In this document: one piece after another, positions 6,616 through 14,291 of the stretch | How the letters are laid out: every line of letters begins with the position of its first letter | Position numbering within the stretch: position 1 is the first letter of the stretch | Source of the DNA: JAGNLV01 sp964612145 | GTDB lineage: Bacteria > Zixibacteria > MSB-5A5 > GN15 > FEB-12 | NCBI GenBank assembly: GCA_964612145.1 | Contig: CAZTBP010000007.1 | Span: forward strand, 107,490-171,489 | DNA length: 64,000 nt | Reading direction: 5' to 3' | The notes under the pieces: generated by a model | What the model saw: the letters and a program-made list of their open reading frames with translations, nothing else | The model's database searches: none | What the model was told of the DNA's origin: nothing | Position numbers and translations under genes: made by a program

Positions 6616-9600
6616 TTATGGACACGGCGGCGGCGGCGGACCACCCTGGAAGAGGAAGGCCACCAGGTAGGTAACATCGCTGACATTAATTACACCGTCA
6701 CCGTTGACATCGCCCTCCTCGAAGCACGGCGGGGTCGGGCCCCCGTTGAACAGGAAGTCGACGAGATAGGTCAGGTCGGAGATATTGACGGGTCCGTCGT
6801 CGTTGGCATCGCCGCGCAGGATGCAGCAGCCTGGGCAGCACACGCTGACTCTCAGGTCGAACCAGTCGACTTCGGTATCATCCTGTATGTAGATATCGAA
6901 ATCGTTGTCCTTGAGGGCTGCGAGCACGTTGGTGATTCCAATCGCGTTCGGGGGCAAGTTCTCCAGATCGAGACAGTACTCAAGAACATCGCCGCTGCTC
7001 CACGAAGAGTCTGCCCCGCCGGTGGCCAACCACTGGAGGGTATTGAGGCTGATGCCCCAAATCCCCTGGCCATCCTCGGCAAACACCAGCGCGTCCGTTC
7101 CCGGGATGGAGCCGGTTGCCCGTATCCGCAGGCACAACTCGGCGCCGATGATACAGCAGTTGGTGTCATGGAAGTTGGTAAAGGTGTGACCGAAACACTG
7201 GTTGGTCAGCGACGAATCGAAGAAATTCGTCGATCCCAGCGGACAGGTCATCAGCGGCAGCAGATCGGCGCCCGGCGTGGACGGCTCCGCCCCGACGAAA
7301 TTGTCGTGGGTTCCGGCAGTAGCGAGCGTCGTGAAGCCCAGTCCCGCGCAGGAGTCTTCTACATTACCGAAGTCGAGTCCGGTAATGGTGCCGCCGGCCG
7401 AAAGGGTCGTATCCCACCAGACGGTCGGTGGATAGGTCTGGACCCAGCCGGGCATGACCGTTTCGGTGACACGATAACTTCCGGACGGCAATCCCATGAA
7501 CCAGTATTCACCGGCTGCGTTGGTTGTCGTGGAAGCGATAAAGGTGCCGCCCTGGTACAGATTTATCTGCCAGTTAGCCAGCGGCGGTTCATTGGAATCC
7601 CAGATACCGTTGCAGTTGATATCGTGGAATTTGTGGCCGTGAATTGAACCCTGGCTGCCGGCGCAGCAATGATCGAAGTGGGTTCCGTGAATGGCGGCAT
7701 CGATGGAGTCGACGACACCATCGCAGTTGTAATCCGAGCACAGGGCGCCGGTGATAAAGTCGGCCTGGGTGACACACTTGTCGTTGTCGACATCCAGGAA
7801 CTTCGCCCGGAGGGTGCGACATACGGAACCGTTGACCCACAACGTCACCGTGCAGTCGACACAGTCGAGACTGCTGGCCCGGATACTGAAGAAGTGGTCG
7901 CCGGTGGCGGGATCGCATGAATCCGGATGGACGATAGGCCAGTTCGGGTGTTCGCCGGGGCACGGCTCGGCGGCGCAATTCGAGAAGTCAAGCCAGACAG
8001 CGCTGACATCGCAGAACGGATTGCCACAGCTGTCTTTGACATTCACGGTGTGGACGACATCGCCCTGCGGGCAGATGAGGACACACGGATCGGTGGTCAC
8101 GCTGTCGCACAGCGGCGGACCAGGAGCGCATGGATCGCTGTCACAGCAATGATCGAGATGCGCCTGATGAATGGTAAAGTCAGCATTATCGGTGACACCG
8201 TCGCAATTGTAGTCATTGCATGGCGGCAGTCCGGCTGCACCTCCGAACCAGTCATTTGGTGTGACACAGTTGTCGTTGTTTATGTCAAGGAACTTACCGC
8301 TCAGGAGTCGACAGAAGCTGCCGTCGACAAATAACTGTACCCGGCAGTCAATACAATCATAACTGCTGGCTTTGACGCTGAAGTAATGGGTGCCGGTAGC
8401 CGGATCACATGAATCCGGGTACACTCGCGGCCAGTTGGGGTGGGCTCCCGGGCAGGGTTCGACCTGGCACTGACTGAAGTCGAGCCAGGCGTTTGGATCG
8501 CAAATCGGGTTGCCGCAGGAGTCCTTGATGATGATTTCTTCGACAATATCACCGCGCGGGCACACAACGACGCAGCCGTCAGTTATGACGCTGTCGCAGA
8601 ACGGCGGTCCCGGCGGACACTGGTCCGCACAGCAATGATCGAGATGGGAGTCATGAATGGCCATATCCAGCGAATCGGTGACACCGTCGCAGTTGTAGTC
8701 GTTGCACGGCGGCAAGCCGGCCACGCCGCCGAGCCAGTCGTTGGGCGTGACGCACTTGTCGTTGTTAATATCGAGGAATTTCGTCTCCAGCCTGCGACAG
8801 ATAGTGCCGTCGGCCAACGTGACGTCGACAAAGCAGTCGATACAGTCGAGACTGCTTGCTTTGACCGAGAACCAGTGGGTTCCGGTGGCGTTGTCGCAGG
8901 AATCCGCATAGACGAGGGGCCAGTCCGGATGTTCACCCGGGCATGGTTCCGCGGCACAATTGGCAAAATTCAGGGCCAGGCCGGGATCGCAGATCGGGTT
9001 GCCGCAACTGTCCTTGAGCACGACTTCGTGGCTGATATCTCCCAGCGGGCAAATGACCAGACACGGGTCGGTCATGACGCTGTCGCAGAAGACCGGTCCG
9101 GGCGGGCAGTCCGCGTCCGCACAGCAATGGTCGAGATGCGCAGAATGGATGTTCTGGTCGGCGGCAGAAATGGTGCCGTCACAGTCGTAATCATTACAGG
9201 CCTGACCGACCCAGTCGTCCGGAAAGACACAGAAGTCGCCGGTAACGTCCAGAAACTTGGCGACAAAATCGTGGCAGGGCTGACCATCAACATACAGAAT
9301 GCCCCCGCAGGTCAGGCAATCCGGGGCGCTGGCCTTGACATGGAAGAAATGCTCACCGGTGGCTGGGTCGCACGAATCAGGGAAGATTTTCGGCCAGTCC
9401 GGGTGCACATTGGGGCACGGCTGGGCCGGACAGTTGGTTCCCAGCTCGATATACAGGTTGGGATCGCACACCGGGTTACCGCAACTGTCAGTGACTTCTA
9501 CAATCCACGGTATGTCACCCTGGGGACAGATTGTCAGGCAGGGATCGAATCGGACGCTGTCACAGAACGGTGCGCCCGGCTGGCACGGATCGGTGTCACA

Positions 9601-10143
9601 GCAATGATCTAAATGAGAAATATGAAAGTCTTGGTCCAAAGAAGTAATGGCGCCGTCGCAATCGTAGTCGTTGCAGAGTGGATCAGAGATGAAATCGCCC
9701 TGGTCAACGCAAAACGAGCCGTTGATATCCAGAAACCGGAATCGCGGTCCCTGACACAACTGACCATTGATGTACAGGTCGGCGCTGCACACCGTGCAGT
9801 CAAAGGCGACGATCTTGAGCGTAAAGAAATGTTCCCCGGTGGCAGGATCGCACGAATCGGGGAACACCAAAGGCCAGTCCGGATAGACGCCGGGACAGGG
9901 CTCAACCGGACAATTACTGAAATCGAGATACGTGAATGATGTGTCACACACCGGGACGCCACAGCTGTCCTTGACAGTAACGACAAACGGAATATCGCCG
10001 GCCGGACAGATCACGGGACATTGTGTGAACGATACGCTGTCGCAAAACGGATCGGGGCAGGCGGCATCGGCTGTGGACGGCAAGGCCCCCAACGCACATG
10101 TCACCACCCCAAGTGCAAACAGCAGAGGGAACAGTTTTCTCAT
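6616..10143 (-). CDS. Secreted Cys-rich repeat protein with terminal dockerin (1175 aa)
   Basis: Residues 1-27 form a signal peptide. Five tandem units of about 160 residues follow. Each begins with a CDSV motif and a CP.GDI segment, has a Cys-rich beta-type core (PDSCDPATGEHFF and variants), and ends in two EF-hand-like loops such as DINNDKCVTPND and DYNCDGVTDSLD, closed by SHLDHCC. After the repeats comes an SdrD/Cna-B-like domain (GHKFHDINCNGIWDSNEPP, YWFMGLPSGSYRVTE), then an unrecognised domain of about 180 residues. A canonical dockerin pair closes the protein (GDANDDGPVNISDLTYLVDF and GDVNGDGVINVSD). The many cysteines imply disulphides in an extracytoplasmic compartment. AGGAGA precedes the ATG. 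A promoter at 10227-10255 and a terminator at 6542-6574 make it a single-gene unit. The function is unknown, presumably structural or adhesive. Confidence 0.9.
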   Translation of the reverse strand: MRKLFPLLFALGVVTCALGALPSTADAACPDPFCDSVSFTQCPVICPAGDIPFVVTVKDSCGVPVCDTSFTYLDFSNCPVEPCPGVYPDWPLVFPDSCDPATGEHFFTLKIVAFDCTVCSADLYINGQLCQGPRFRFLDINGSFCVDQGDFISDPLCNDYDCDGAITSLDQDFHISHLDHCCDTDPCQPGAPFCDSVRFDPCLTICPQGDIPWIVEVTDSCGNPVCDPNLYIELGTNCPAQPCPNVHPDWPKIFPDSCDPATGEHFFHVKASAPDCLTCGGILYVDGQPCHDFVAKFLDVTGDFCVFPDDWVGQACNDYDCDGTISAADQNIHSAHLDHCCADADCPPGPVFCDSVMTDPCLVICPLGDISHEVVLKDSCGNPICDPGLALNFANCAAEPCPGEHPDWPLVYADSCDNATGTHWFSVKASSLDCIDCFVDVTLADGTICRRLETKFLDINNDKCVTPNDWLGGVAGLPPCNDYNCDGVTDSLDMAIHDSHLDHCCADQCPPGPPFCDSVITDGCVVVCPRGDIVEEIIIKDSCGNPICDPNAWLDFSQCQVEPCPGAHPNWPRVYPDSCDPATGTHYFSVKASSYDCIDCRVQLFVDGSFCRLLSGKFLDINNDNCVTPNDWFGGAAGLPPCNDYNCDGVTDNADFTIHQAHLDHCCDSDPCAPGPPLCDSVTTDPCVLICPQGDVVHTVNVKDSCGNPFCDVSAVWLDFSNCAAEPCPGEHPNWPIVHPDSCDPATGDHFFSIRASSLDCVDCTVTLWVNGSVCRTLRAKFLDVDNDKCVTQADFITGALCSDYNCDGVVDSIDAAIHGTHFDHCCAGSQGSIHGHKFHDINCNGIWDSNEPPLANWQINLYQGGTFIASTTTNAAGEYWFMGLPSGSYRVTETVMPGWVQTYPPTVWWDTTLSAGGTITGLDFGNVEDSCAGLGFTTLATAGTHDNFVGAEPSTPGADLLPLMTCPLGSTNFFDSSLTNQCFGHTFTNFHDTNCCIIGAELCLRIRATGSIPGTDALVFAEDGQGIWGISLNTLQWLATGGADSSWSSGDVLEYCLDLENLPPNAIGITNVLAALKDNDFDIYIQDDTEVDWFDLRVSVCCPGCCILRGDANDDGPVNISDLTYLVDFLFNGGPTPPCFEEGDVNGDGVINVSDVTYLVAFLFQGGPPPPPCP
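7665..10055 (-). repeat. Five tandem ~480-bp units encoding Cys-rich pseudo-dockerin modules
   Basis: CDSV-encoding boundaries recur near 10045, 9565, 9090, 8602 and 8112 (reading leftwards), giving units of about 440-490 bases. The units differ enough at DNA level to be old duplications. Each protein unit ends in paired Ca-binding-like loops and a CNDY(D/N)CDG motif. Confidence 0.8.
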
Positions 10144-10226
10144 GATTCATCTCTCCTGTGGAAAAAAACCGAGACACATAGCCCCACCGCGCTACCATAC
10201 AACTCTGATCGCAGGGGACCGCGATT

Positions 10227-10255
10227 TATTTATTCAGCACAGTACGCAGCAGCAA
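10227..10255 (-). promoter_or_regulatory. Putative promoter of the Cys-rich dockerin protein
   Basis: On the minus strand, TTGCTG (plus 10250-10255), a 17-base spacer and TAAATA (plus 10227-10232). Transcription would start near 10220 and leave a leader of about 77 bases. Confidence 0.5.
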
Positions 10256-10347
10256 AACAGGCGGTACTGTTCGCCGCGCGGTCGTTGTGCTGTTGTTTTT
10301 TCAGGCGTCAAATTCGATTAGTCAGCTTTCTTGTGCAGGCCCTGGTT

Positions 10348-10380
10348 GCAGGCGGAGAGAGCTACGGTACTCTCACCTGC
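10348..10380. repeat. Inverted repeat between the dockerin protein and the CRP/FNR gene
   Basis: GCAGG/CCTGC and GAGAG/CTCTC arms, with an inner TAC/GTA, can form a long hairpin on either strand. There is no T run, so it is not an obvious terminator. The rest of 10256-10516 holds no gene; the frame entering the regulator from 10331 is probably non-coding. A cis-regulatory RNA is possible, but I cannot assign a class. Confidence 0.5.
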
Positions 10381-10516
10381 CCTTAAGAAGTTAATATGGA
10401 TTAAACTTGTCAAGTATTTTGTTTCAGTGGCGCAGGCGGCAAGGAAAAACAACTTTCCTCGGAGGAACGAAAGCGTATCTTGCAAGAACTGTAACGAAAT
10501 TTTCACACAGGAGTAC

Positions 10517-11203
10517 ATGTTGAGGAAGATCCTTGAAATCTCACATCTTTTCGCCGGATTGGATGACGAGGTATTGGCTGAAATTGAAACGGCGACTTCG
10601 GTGAGGCACGTGGAAAAAGGGGAAATTCTTTTTCATGAGGGGGAGCCGGCCGGGTCGTTCTTTGTGGTTGGGTCCGGTAAGGTTAAGATCTTCAAGCTCT
10701 CAGCGGAGGGAAAGGAGCAGGTGCTGATGGTGGCCAAGCCGGGTAATACATTTGCCGAGGCGGCGATTTTCAATGACGGGCGGTTCCCGGCTTCGGCGGA
10801 GGTGATCGATTCAGGAGAGTTGCTGGCCGTGAATCGGGAGCGATTTGTGGCTCTTTTAGGGCGCAACCCGAATGTGGCGTTCAGTTTGATTGCGCGGCTG
10901 TGCGAATTGCTGCGTAAAATGGCGATGCTGGTAGAGGGTCTGGCGCTGACCGATGTAACGACGCGGGTGGCGCACTATCTTGTGCGGCAGGCGGAACGGG
11001 CGCTGGGGAACAAGGCCGCGGTCGTCAATGAATTTACGATCACACTGCCGGAAAAGAAAACGCTGCTGGCCTCGCAGCTGGGGACGATCCCGGAGACATT
11101 TTCGCGGTCGCTGGCCAAGTTGTCCAAGGATGGAGTGATACGGGTCGACGGTGCGAACATTCACATCACAGATCTCGGGCGGCTGCGCCGGATGGTTGAG
11201 TGA
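10517..11203 (+). CDS. CRP/FNR-family transcription regulator
   Basis: A 228-residue cytoplasmic regulator. Residues about 10-125 form the cyclic-nucleotide-binding-type beta barrel (GEILFHEGEPAGSFFVVGSG), followed by a long dimerisation helix and a winged helix-turn-helix. The recognition helix reads PETFSRSLAKL; the E-x-x-S-R pattern is that of FNR/DNR-type proteins, which read TTGA-type half sites, rather than CRP. The FNR cysteine set for a 4Fe-4S cluster is absent, so the signal is unknown. I chose the ATG at 10517 behind AGGAG, although the spacing is short; upstream codons do not look coding. A palindromic TTGAC-N4-GTCAT site at 13382 in this window is a plausible target. The HAD gene overlaps or abuts its stop, so the two are probably an operon. 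Confidence 0.9.
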   Translation: MLRKILEISHLFAGLDDEVLAEIETATSVRHVEKGEILFHEGEPAGSFFVVGSGKVKIFKLSAEGKEQVLMVAKPGNTFAEAAIFNDGRFPASAEVIDSGELLAVNRERFVALLGRNPNVAFSLIARLCELLRKMAMLVEGLALTDVTTRVAHYLVRQAERALGNKAAVVNEFTITLPEKKTLLASQLGTIPETFSRSLAKLSKDGVIRVDGANIHITDLGRLRRMVE

Positions 11204-11208
11204 GAACA

Positions 11209-11823
11209 ATGGAGCGCTCTGAAATAAAGGCGTTGATATTTGACCTGGGCGGGGTAGTTATCGACTACACGTTTGATCGGGTGTTTGCCACCTGGGGGCG
11301 GATCTACAACCGGGATCCACAGGAGATCAGGCAGCGATTCGAGTGGGACGACGCTTTTCGTGCCTTGGAGCGGGGGACAATAGCACCGGGCGACTATATC
11401 GAGTACCTTGGCAAAAAGCTGAATATTTCGTTTACACCGAAGACGTTTGACGCGGGCTGGAACGCCATTTATTTAGGTATCAGGCCGGGAATCGAGGAGC
11501 TTTTGAGGGAGCTGGAAGCGGAGTTTCGGTTAGTGGCATTGACAAACACGACAGCAATGCACACACCGGTGTGGCGTCAGCGTTACGGTTCGCGGCTGAC
11601 GATGTTCGGGGAGATTTTTGCCTCAAACGAAATCCGGGCGCGAAAGCCGGAGCCGGAGGCTTTTGTGCAGGTGCTGGAATATCTTGAGGCGAGCCCTCGT
11701 GACGTTTTGTTTTTCGATGATTTTCCGCCGTATTTAGAGGGAGCGGAAAAACTGGGGATTATGTCGTTTCTGGTAACGTCGCCGGATGAAATCCGGGCGG
11801 GGTTGAAGGCGGCTTTTGGTTGA
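11209..11823 (+). CDS. HAD-superfamily hydrolase (subfamily IA, YihX-like)
   Basis: A 204-residue haloacid-dehalogenase-type phosphatase. Motif I is FDLGGVVIDY; the second Asp of the usual DxD is Gly, as in other YihX-like members. Motif II lies in LTNT, motif III is the Lys of RARKPEPEAF, and motif IV is FFDDFPPYLEGA. It probably dephosphorylates a sugar phosphate or other small metabolite. The start may instead be GTG at 11200, which overlaps the TGA of the regulator gene; neither start has a strong ribosome site. It is co-transcribed with the regulator and probably with the downstream membrane protein. Confidence 0.88.
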   Translation: MERSEIKALIFDLGGVVIDYTFDRVFATWGRIYNRDPQEIRQRFEWDDAFRALERGTIAPGDYIEYLGKKLNISFTPKTFDAGWNAIYLGIRPGIEELLRELEAEFRLVALTNTTAMHTPVWRQRYGSRLTMFGEIFASNEIRARKPEPEAFVQVLEYLEASPRDVLFFDDFPPYLEGAEKLGIMSFLVTSPDEIRAGLKAAFG

Positions 11824-11854
11824 GTCGAGACATTGAAAGGACAGGTTGGAGTTT

Positions 11855-12280
11855 ATGAATGGCATGGAATTGTGGCTGACGCCGCTATTGTTTTTGCCGG
11901 GAGTGGCGCTGTTGATCATTTCGACCTCGGCGCGGTATCAGCGGCTGCACGAGGAGCTTCATCATCTTTTCGAAAATGCGGCCGAGCCGGATGAAACTCT
12001 GGCGCGCGAGGCACTGCGGCTCAATGTGCGAGCGGGATATTTTTGCTCGGCCTTGGTCAGTTTGTACGTGGCGGCGGCGCTGCTCTCGCTATCGGCGCTG
12101 GTGGGCGGATTGACCCGAACCTGGGCGGGGTTGTCGTATTGGTCTGTGGTGGTGCTGTTTTCCGGGGCGATAGCAATGGTGCTTTATGCATTGATTCAGC
12201 TGGTTCGGGAGGCGCGGCAGTCACTGGCAATCCTGCAATACCATACAGATGTAATTGAGCGCAGGCATAAATCACGCTGA
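11855..12280 (+). CDS. DUF2721-like membrane protein
   Basis: A 141-residue membrane protein with three hydrophobic segments: about residues 4-23, 65-90 and 95-118. It resembles the DUF2721 family, recognised by the pattern PGVALLIISTSARYQRLHEELH followed by a charged cytoplasmic stretch and the last two helices. The function of that family is unknown. The ATG at 11855 has AAGGACAGG about nine bases upstream. Its TGA directly abuts the stop codon of the convergent YihY gene, with no terminator between them. Confidence 0.7.
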   Translation: MNGMELWLTPLLFLPGVALLIISTSARYQRLHEELHHLFENAAEPDETLAREALRLNVRAGYFCSALVSLYVAAALLSLSALVGGLTRTWAGLSYWSVVVLFSGAIAMVLYALIQLVREARQSLAILQYHTDVIERRHKSR

Positions 12281-13207
12281 TTAGATCTGGACGGATTCAG
12301 GTTTGTCGCGGCGCTCGCGGTACAGCTGGCCGATTTCAGCGCCGACGATGAATACGATCGAACTGTAGTATATCCAGAAGGCCATCACGATAAAGAAGAG
12401 ATAGGTTCCGTAGATCGCAGGGAGGGTCGGGGCCTTGGTGATATACAGGGAGAAGGCCTGCTTGGCGACTTCCCACAACAACGCGGCCCAAAACGCACTG
12501 ACCGCAATGACACGCTTTTCCATTTTGGCGTACGGGATGAAGTAATAGAGCATCCAGAAGGCGATGTACATCACCAGCACAGACAAGACGAAGACGACAA
12601 TCTGTTCAAACCATCCGATATCGAGAAATTCCAGGGCGGCGATACGGCCGGCTTGATCCATGAAGATTTTGAGCGAAGGGAGAATCAACACCGAAAGCAG
12701 GAAGAACCCGATCACGACCAGGATCATTCCAAAGTCGCGCAGTTTGCCGACAAGGATATGGCGTGAAATGGTCGTGTGGTAGATGTTATTGAGAATGGTG
12801 CGCATTGAGGAAAACAGTCCGCTGGCGGCGAAAAGCAAGCCCAAAGAGCCAATTATTCCGGCGACCCGTCGGTAGGCCTTGAATTCATCGACGCGGGAGA
12901 AGATGAATCGTTTGGGTTCTTCCGTGTATTTTTCGTACGGGATAACGCGATCGATCCAAATGGCGAGTTCTGATTCGACCTGTTCTTTTTGCAGGATCAT
13001 ACCCAGAATCGCAAACAACAGCAGGACCATCGGGACGACACACACAAACAGCGAGAAAGCCAAACCGCCGGCATTAAGAAAGGCGTGGTGACGGTCGAGT
13101 CGGTCATACAGGCCGCCAAAGTAGTGCCCAAGCCACCCTTTGGTACTTTTCCACGAGGGGAGAAATGGCGGGCGGTGGAAAAAGACATGTTTTGATCGGC
13201 TGGCCAT
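12281..13207 (-). CDS. YihY/virulence-factor-BrkB family inner-membrane protein
   Basis: A 308-residue polytopic membrane protein with about six hydrophobic segments. Family-typical features are AFLNAGGLAFSLFVCVVPMVLLL near residue 45, a central SSMRTILNNIYHT region, and the YFIPYAKMEKRVIAVSAFWAALLWEVAKQAF block. The family was once labelled ribonuclease BN, but that activity belongs to another protein, and its true role, possibly transport, is unsettled. A charged N-terminus precedes the membrane part. It is transcribed alone, and its stop touches the stop of the DUF2721 gene. Confidence 0.9.
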   Translation of the reverse strand: MASRSKHVFFHRPPFLPSWKSTKGWLGHYFGGLYDRLDRHHAFLNAGGLAFSLFVCVVPMVLLLFAILGMILQKEQVESELAIWIDRVIPYEKYTEEPKRFIFSRVDEFKAYRRVAGIIGSLGLLFAASGLFSSMRTILNNIYHTTISRHILVGKLRDFGMILVVIGFFLLSVLILPSLKIFMDQAGRIAALEFLDIGWFEQIVVFVLSVLVMYIAFWMLYYFIPYAKMEKRVIAVSAFWAALLWEVAKQAFSLYITKAPTLPAIYGTYLFFIVMAFWIYYSSIVFIVGAEIGQLYRERRDKPESVQI

Positions 13208-13381
13208 AAGCGGTGCGGGTTACTCGTTCTTTCTATCTTAAGTGTCGGCGGTTTTTCGGTTATACTCACCGGGCCGGCATGCGGTTACGGGTCCCATGTG
13301 CAATAACAGTGACGAGTGCCGGTGTGTCAAGGTTGAGCGTGGGGGGGAAAAGAAAACCGGAGAGCGGGGAGCTGACATTTA

Positions 13382-13423
13382 TTGACTTAAGTCATGGTCG
13401 GCAGGGGCGTTGGTGGCGATAAT
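13382..13423 (+). promoter_or_regulatory. FNR-type operator with class II promoter geometry
   Basis: A perfect 12-base palindrome, TGACTTAAGTCA (13383-13394), lies inside TTGAC-TTAA-GTCAT (13382-13395), the shape of an FNR/DNR-family site (5-4-5). A good -10 hexamer, GATAAT, sits at 13418-13423. A start near 13430 puts the operator centre at -41.5, the usual class II activation position. The CRP/FNR regulator at 10517 has a matching E-x-x-S-R recognition helix. Confidence 0.6.
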
Positions 13424-13462
13424 CGGCATAGATATGAATAAAGAAACCTGTGAGGATTAGCT

Positions 13463-13984
13463 ATGTCGATTTTCAAGCGTGCGCACGAATGTCCCGGCAG
13501 TCGGGCGCGGAATTTTGCCCCGGCGGCCGAAAAAGTTGAGCCGCAGAGAGAGTTACCGATCGAGGCGGATCAGGAAAAGTTTAAATCGCGCCCCGAGCCA
13601 CAGTCGCAGTTAGGTCAGTGGCCCGTTCAGTTGATGCTTGTGCCGACTCATGCGGGCTATTTCACCAATGCTGACCTCGCGATTACAGCCGATTGTGTGC
13701 CGTTTGCCTTTGCCAATTTCCACGACGAGTTTCTGGAGGGGCGCCCACTGGTAGTGGGGTGTCCGAAGCTGGACAATGCGCATGTCTATGTGGACAAATT
13801 GGCGGAAATCTTTTCGCTGCATAGTCTTAAGGCAGCCGAAGTGATTGTTATGGAGGTGCCGTGCTGCACCGGTCTGGTCCAGATTGCACAGGCGGCCAGG
13901 GAAAAAGCCGGGGTGACGACACCACTGCGCGTGACCACAATCGGTATTCGAGGGGAGCATCTGGAGACACGCGAGATCAAGTAG
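13463..13984 (+). CDS. Iron-sulfur-protein-like protein lacking the ferredoxin domain
   Basis: A 173-residue protein resembling the C-terminal part of anaerobe 4Fe-4S-binding proteins. Shared features are LGQWPVQLMLVP, ADLAITADCVPFAFANFH, GRPLVVGCPKLDN and MEVPCCTGLVQI, with conserved cysteines at each of the last three. The N-terminal ferredoxin-type CxxCxxC repeats of those relatives are missing; only one Cys is left near residue 10, followed by a low-complexity linker. It may still bind a metal or cluster through the four remaining Cys, or be a regulatory offshoot. The promoter has an FNR-type operator, which suggests anaerobic or redox control. A terminator at 14081-14111 follows. Confidence 0.65.
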   Translation: MSIFKRAHECPGSRARNFAPAAEKVEPQRELPIEADQEKFKSRPEPQSQLGQWPVQLMLVPTHAGYFTNADLAITADCVPFAFANFHDEFLEGRPLVVGCPKLDNAHVYVDKLAEIFSLHSLKAAEVIVMEVPCCTGLVQIAQAAREKAGVTTPLRVTTIGIRGEHLETREIK

Positions 13985-14080
13985 TCGCGTTCATCGTTCA
14001 ACCAGTTGCCGCGAGCGCGGCATTTTCGGGCAGCGCCCGGATTTTACCTCGGATCAAGCTCTAACCGCCTCGCCGCAAGA

Positions 14081-14111
14081 ACGCCGGAGACTGTCTCTCC
14101 GGCGTTTCTTT
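14081..14111 (+). terminator. Terminator after the Fe-S-like gene
   Basis: A ten-base-pair stem (ACGCCGGAGA at 14081-14090 with TCTCCGGCGT at 14096-14105) is followed by a T-rich tail. Confidence 0.75.
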
Positions 14112-14241
14112 GCGTGGATTCGAAAAATTCATACAGGCCGTGGTCCGGCTGGAACCTGTGGCTGGGGTCGTGTGTGTAAAATGTGCGAGAAGGACAAGTT
14201 CTTGGCTATACTTTCCTCCCTTTGCGTTCGTGCAAAAGAAG

Positions 14242-14272
14242 AAGCGCCGGAATCGGCTTCCGGCGCTTTTTT
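14242..14272. terminator. Strong hairpin terminator, probably bidirectional
   Basis: An 11-base-pair stem (14242-14252 with 14258-14268) has six T on the plus side and a C/T-rich tail on the minus side. It lies just past the stop of the minus-strand M1-like gene, which it can serve. Between this and the previous terminator I see no convincing gene. Confidence 0.75.
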
Positions 14273-14291
14273 GTCCCAAAATCTCGGCTTA

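Noticed and set aside
6520..9939. Plus-strand open frames opposite the Cys-rich dockerin gene
   Set aside because: They are shadows of a well-supported minus-strand gene with promoter, signal peptide, repeats and terminator.
10405..10415. Palindrome ACTTGTCAAGT before the CRP/FNR gene as an autoregulatory site
   Set aside because: It does not match the 5-4-5 FNR form proposed for the regulator and is short enough to occur by chance.
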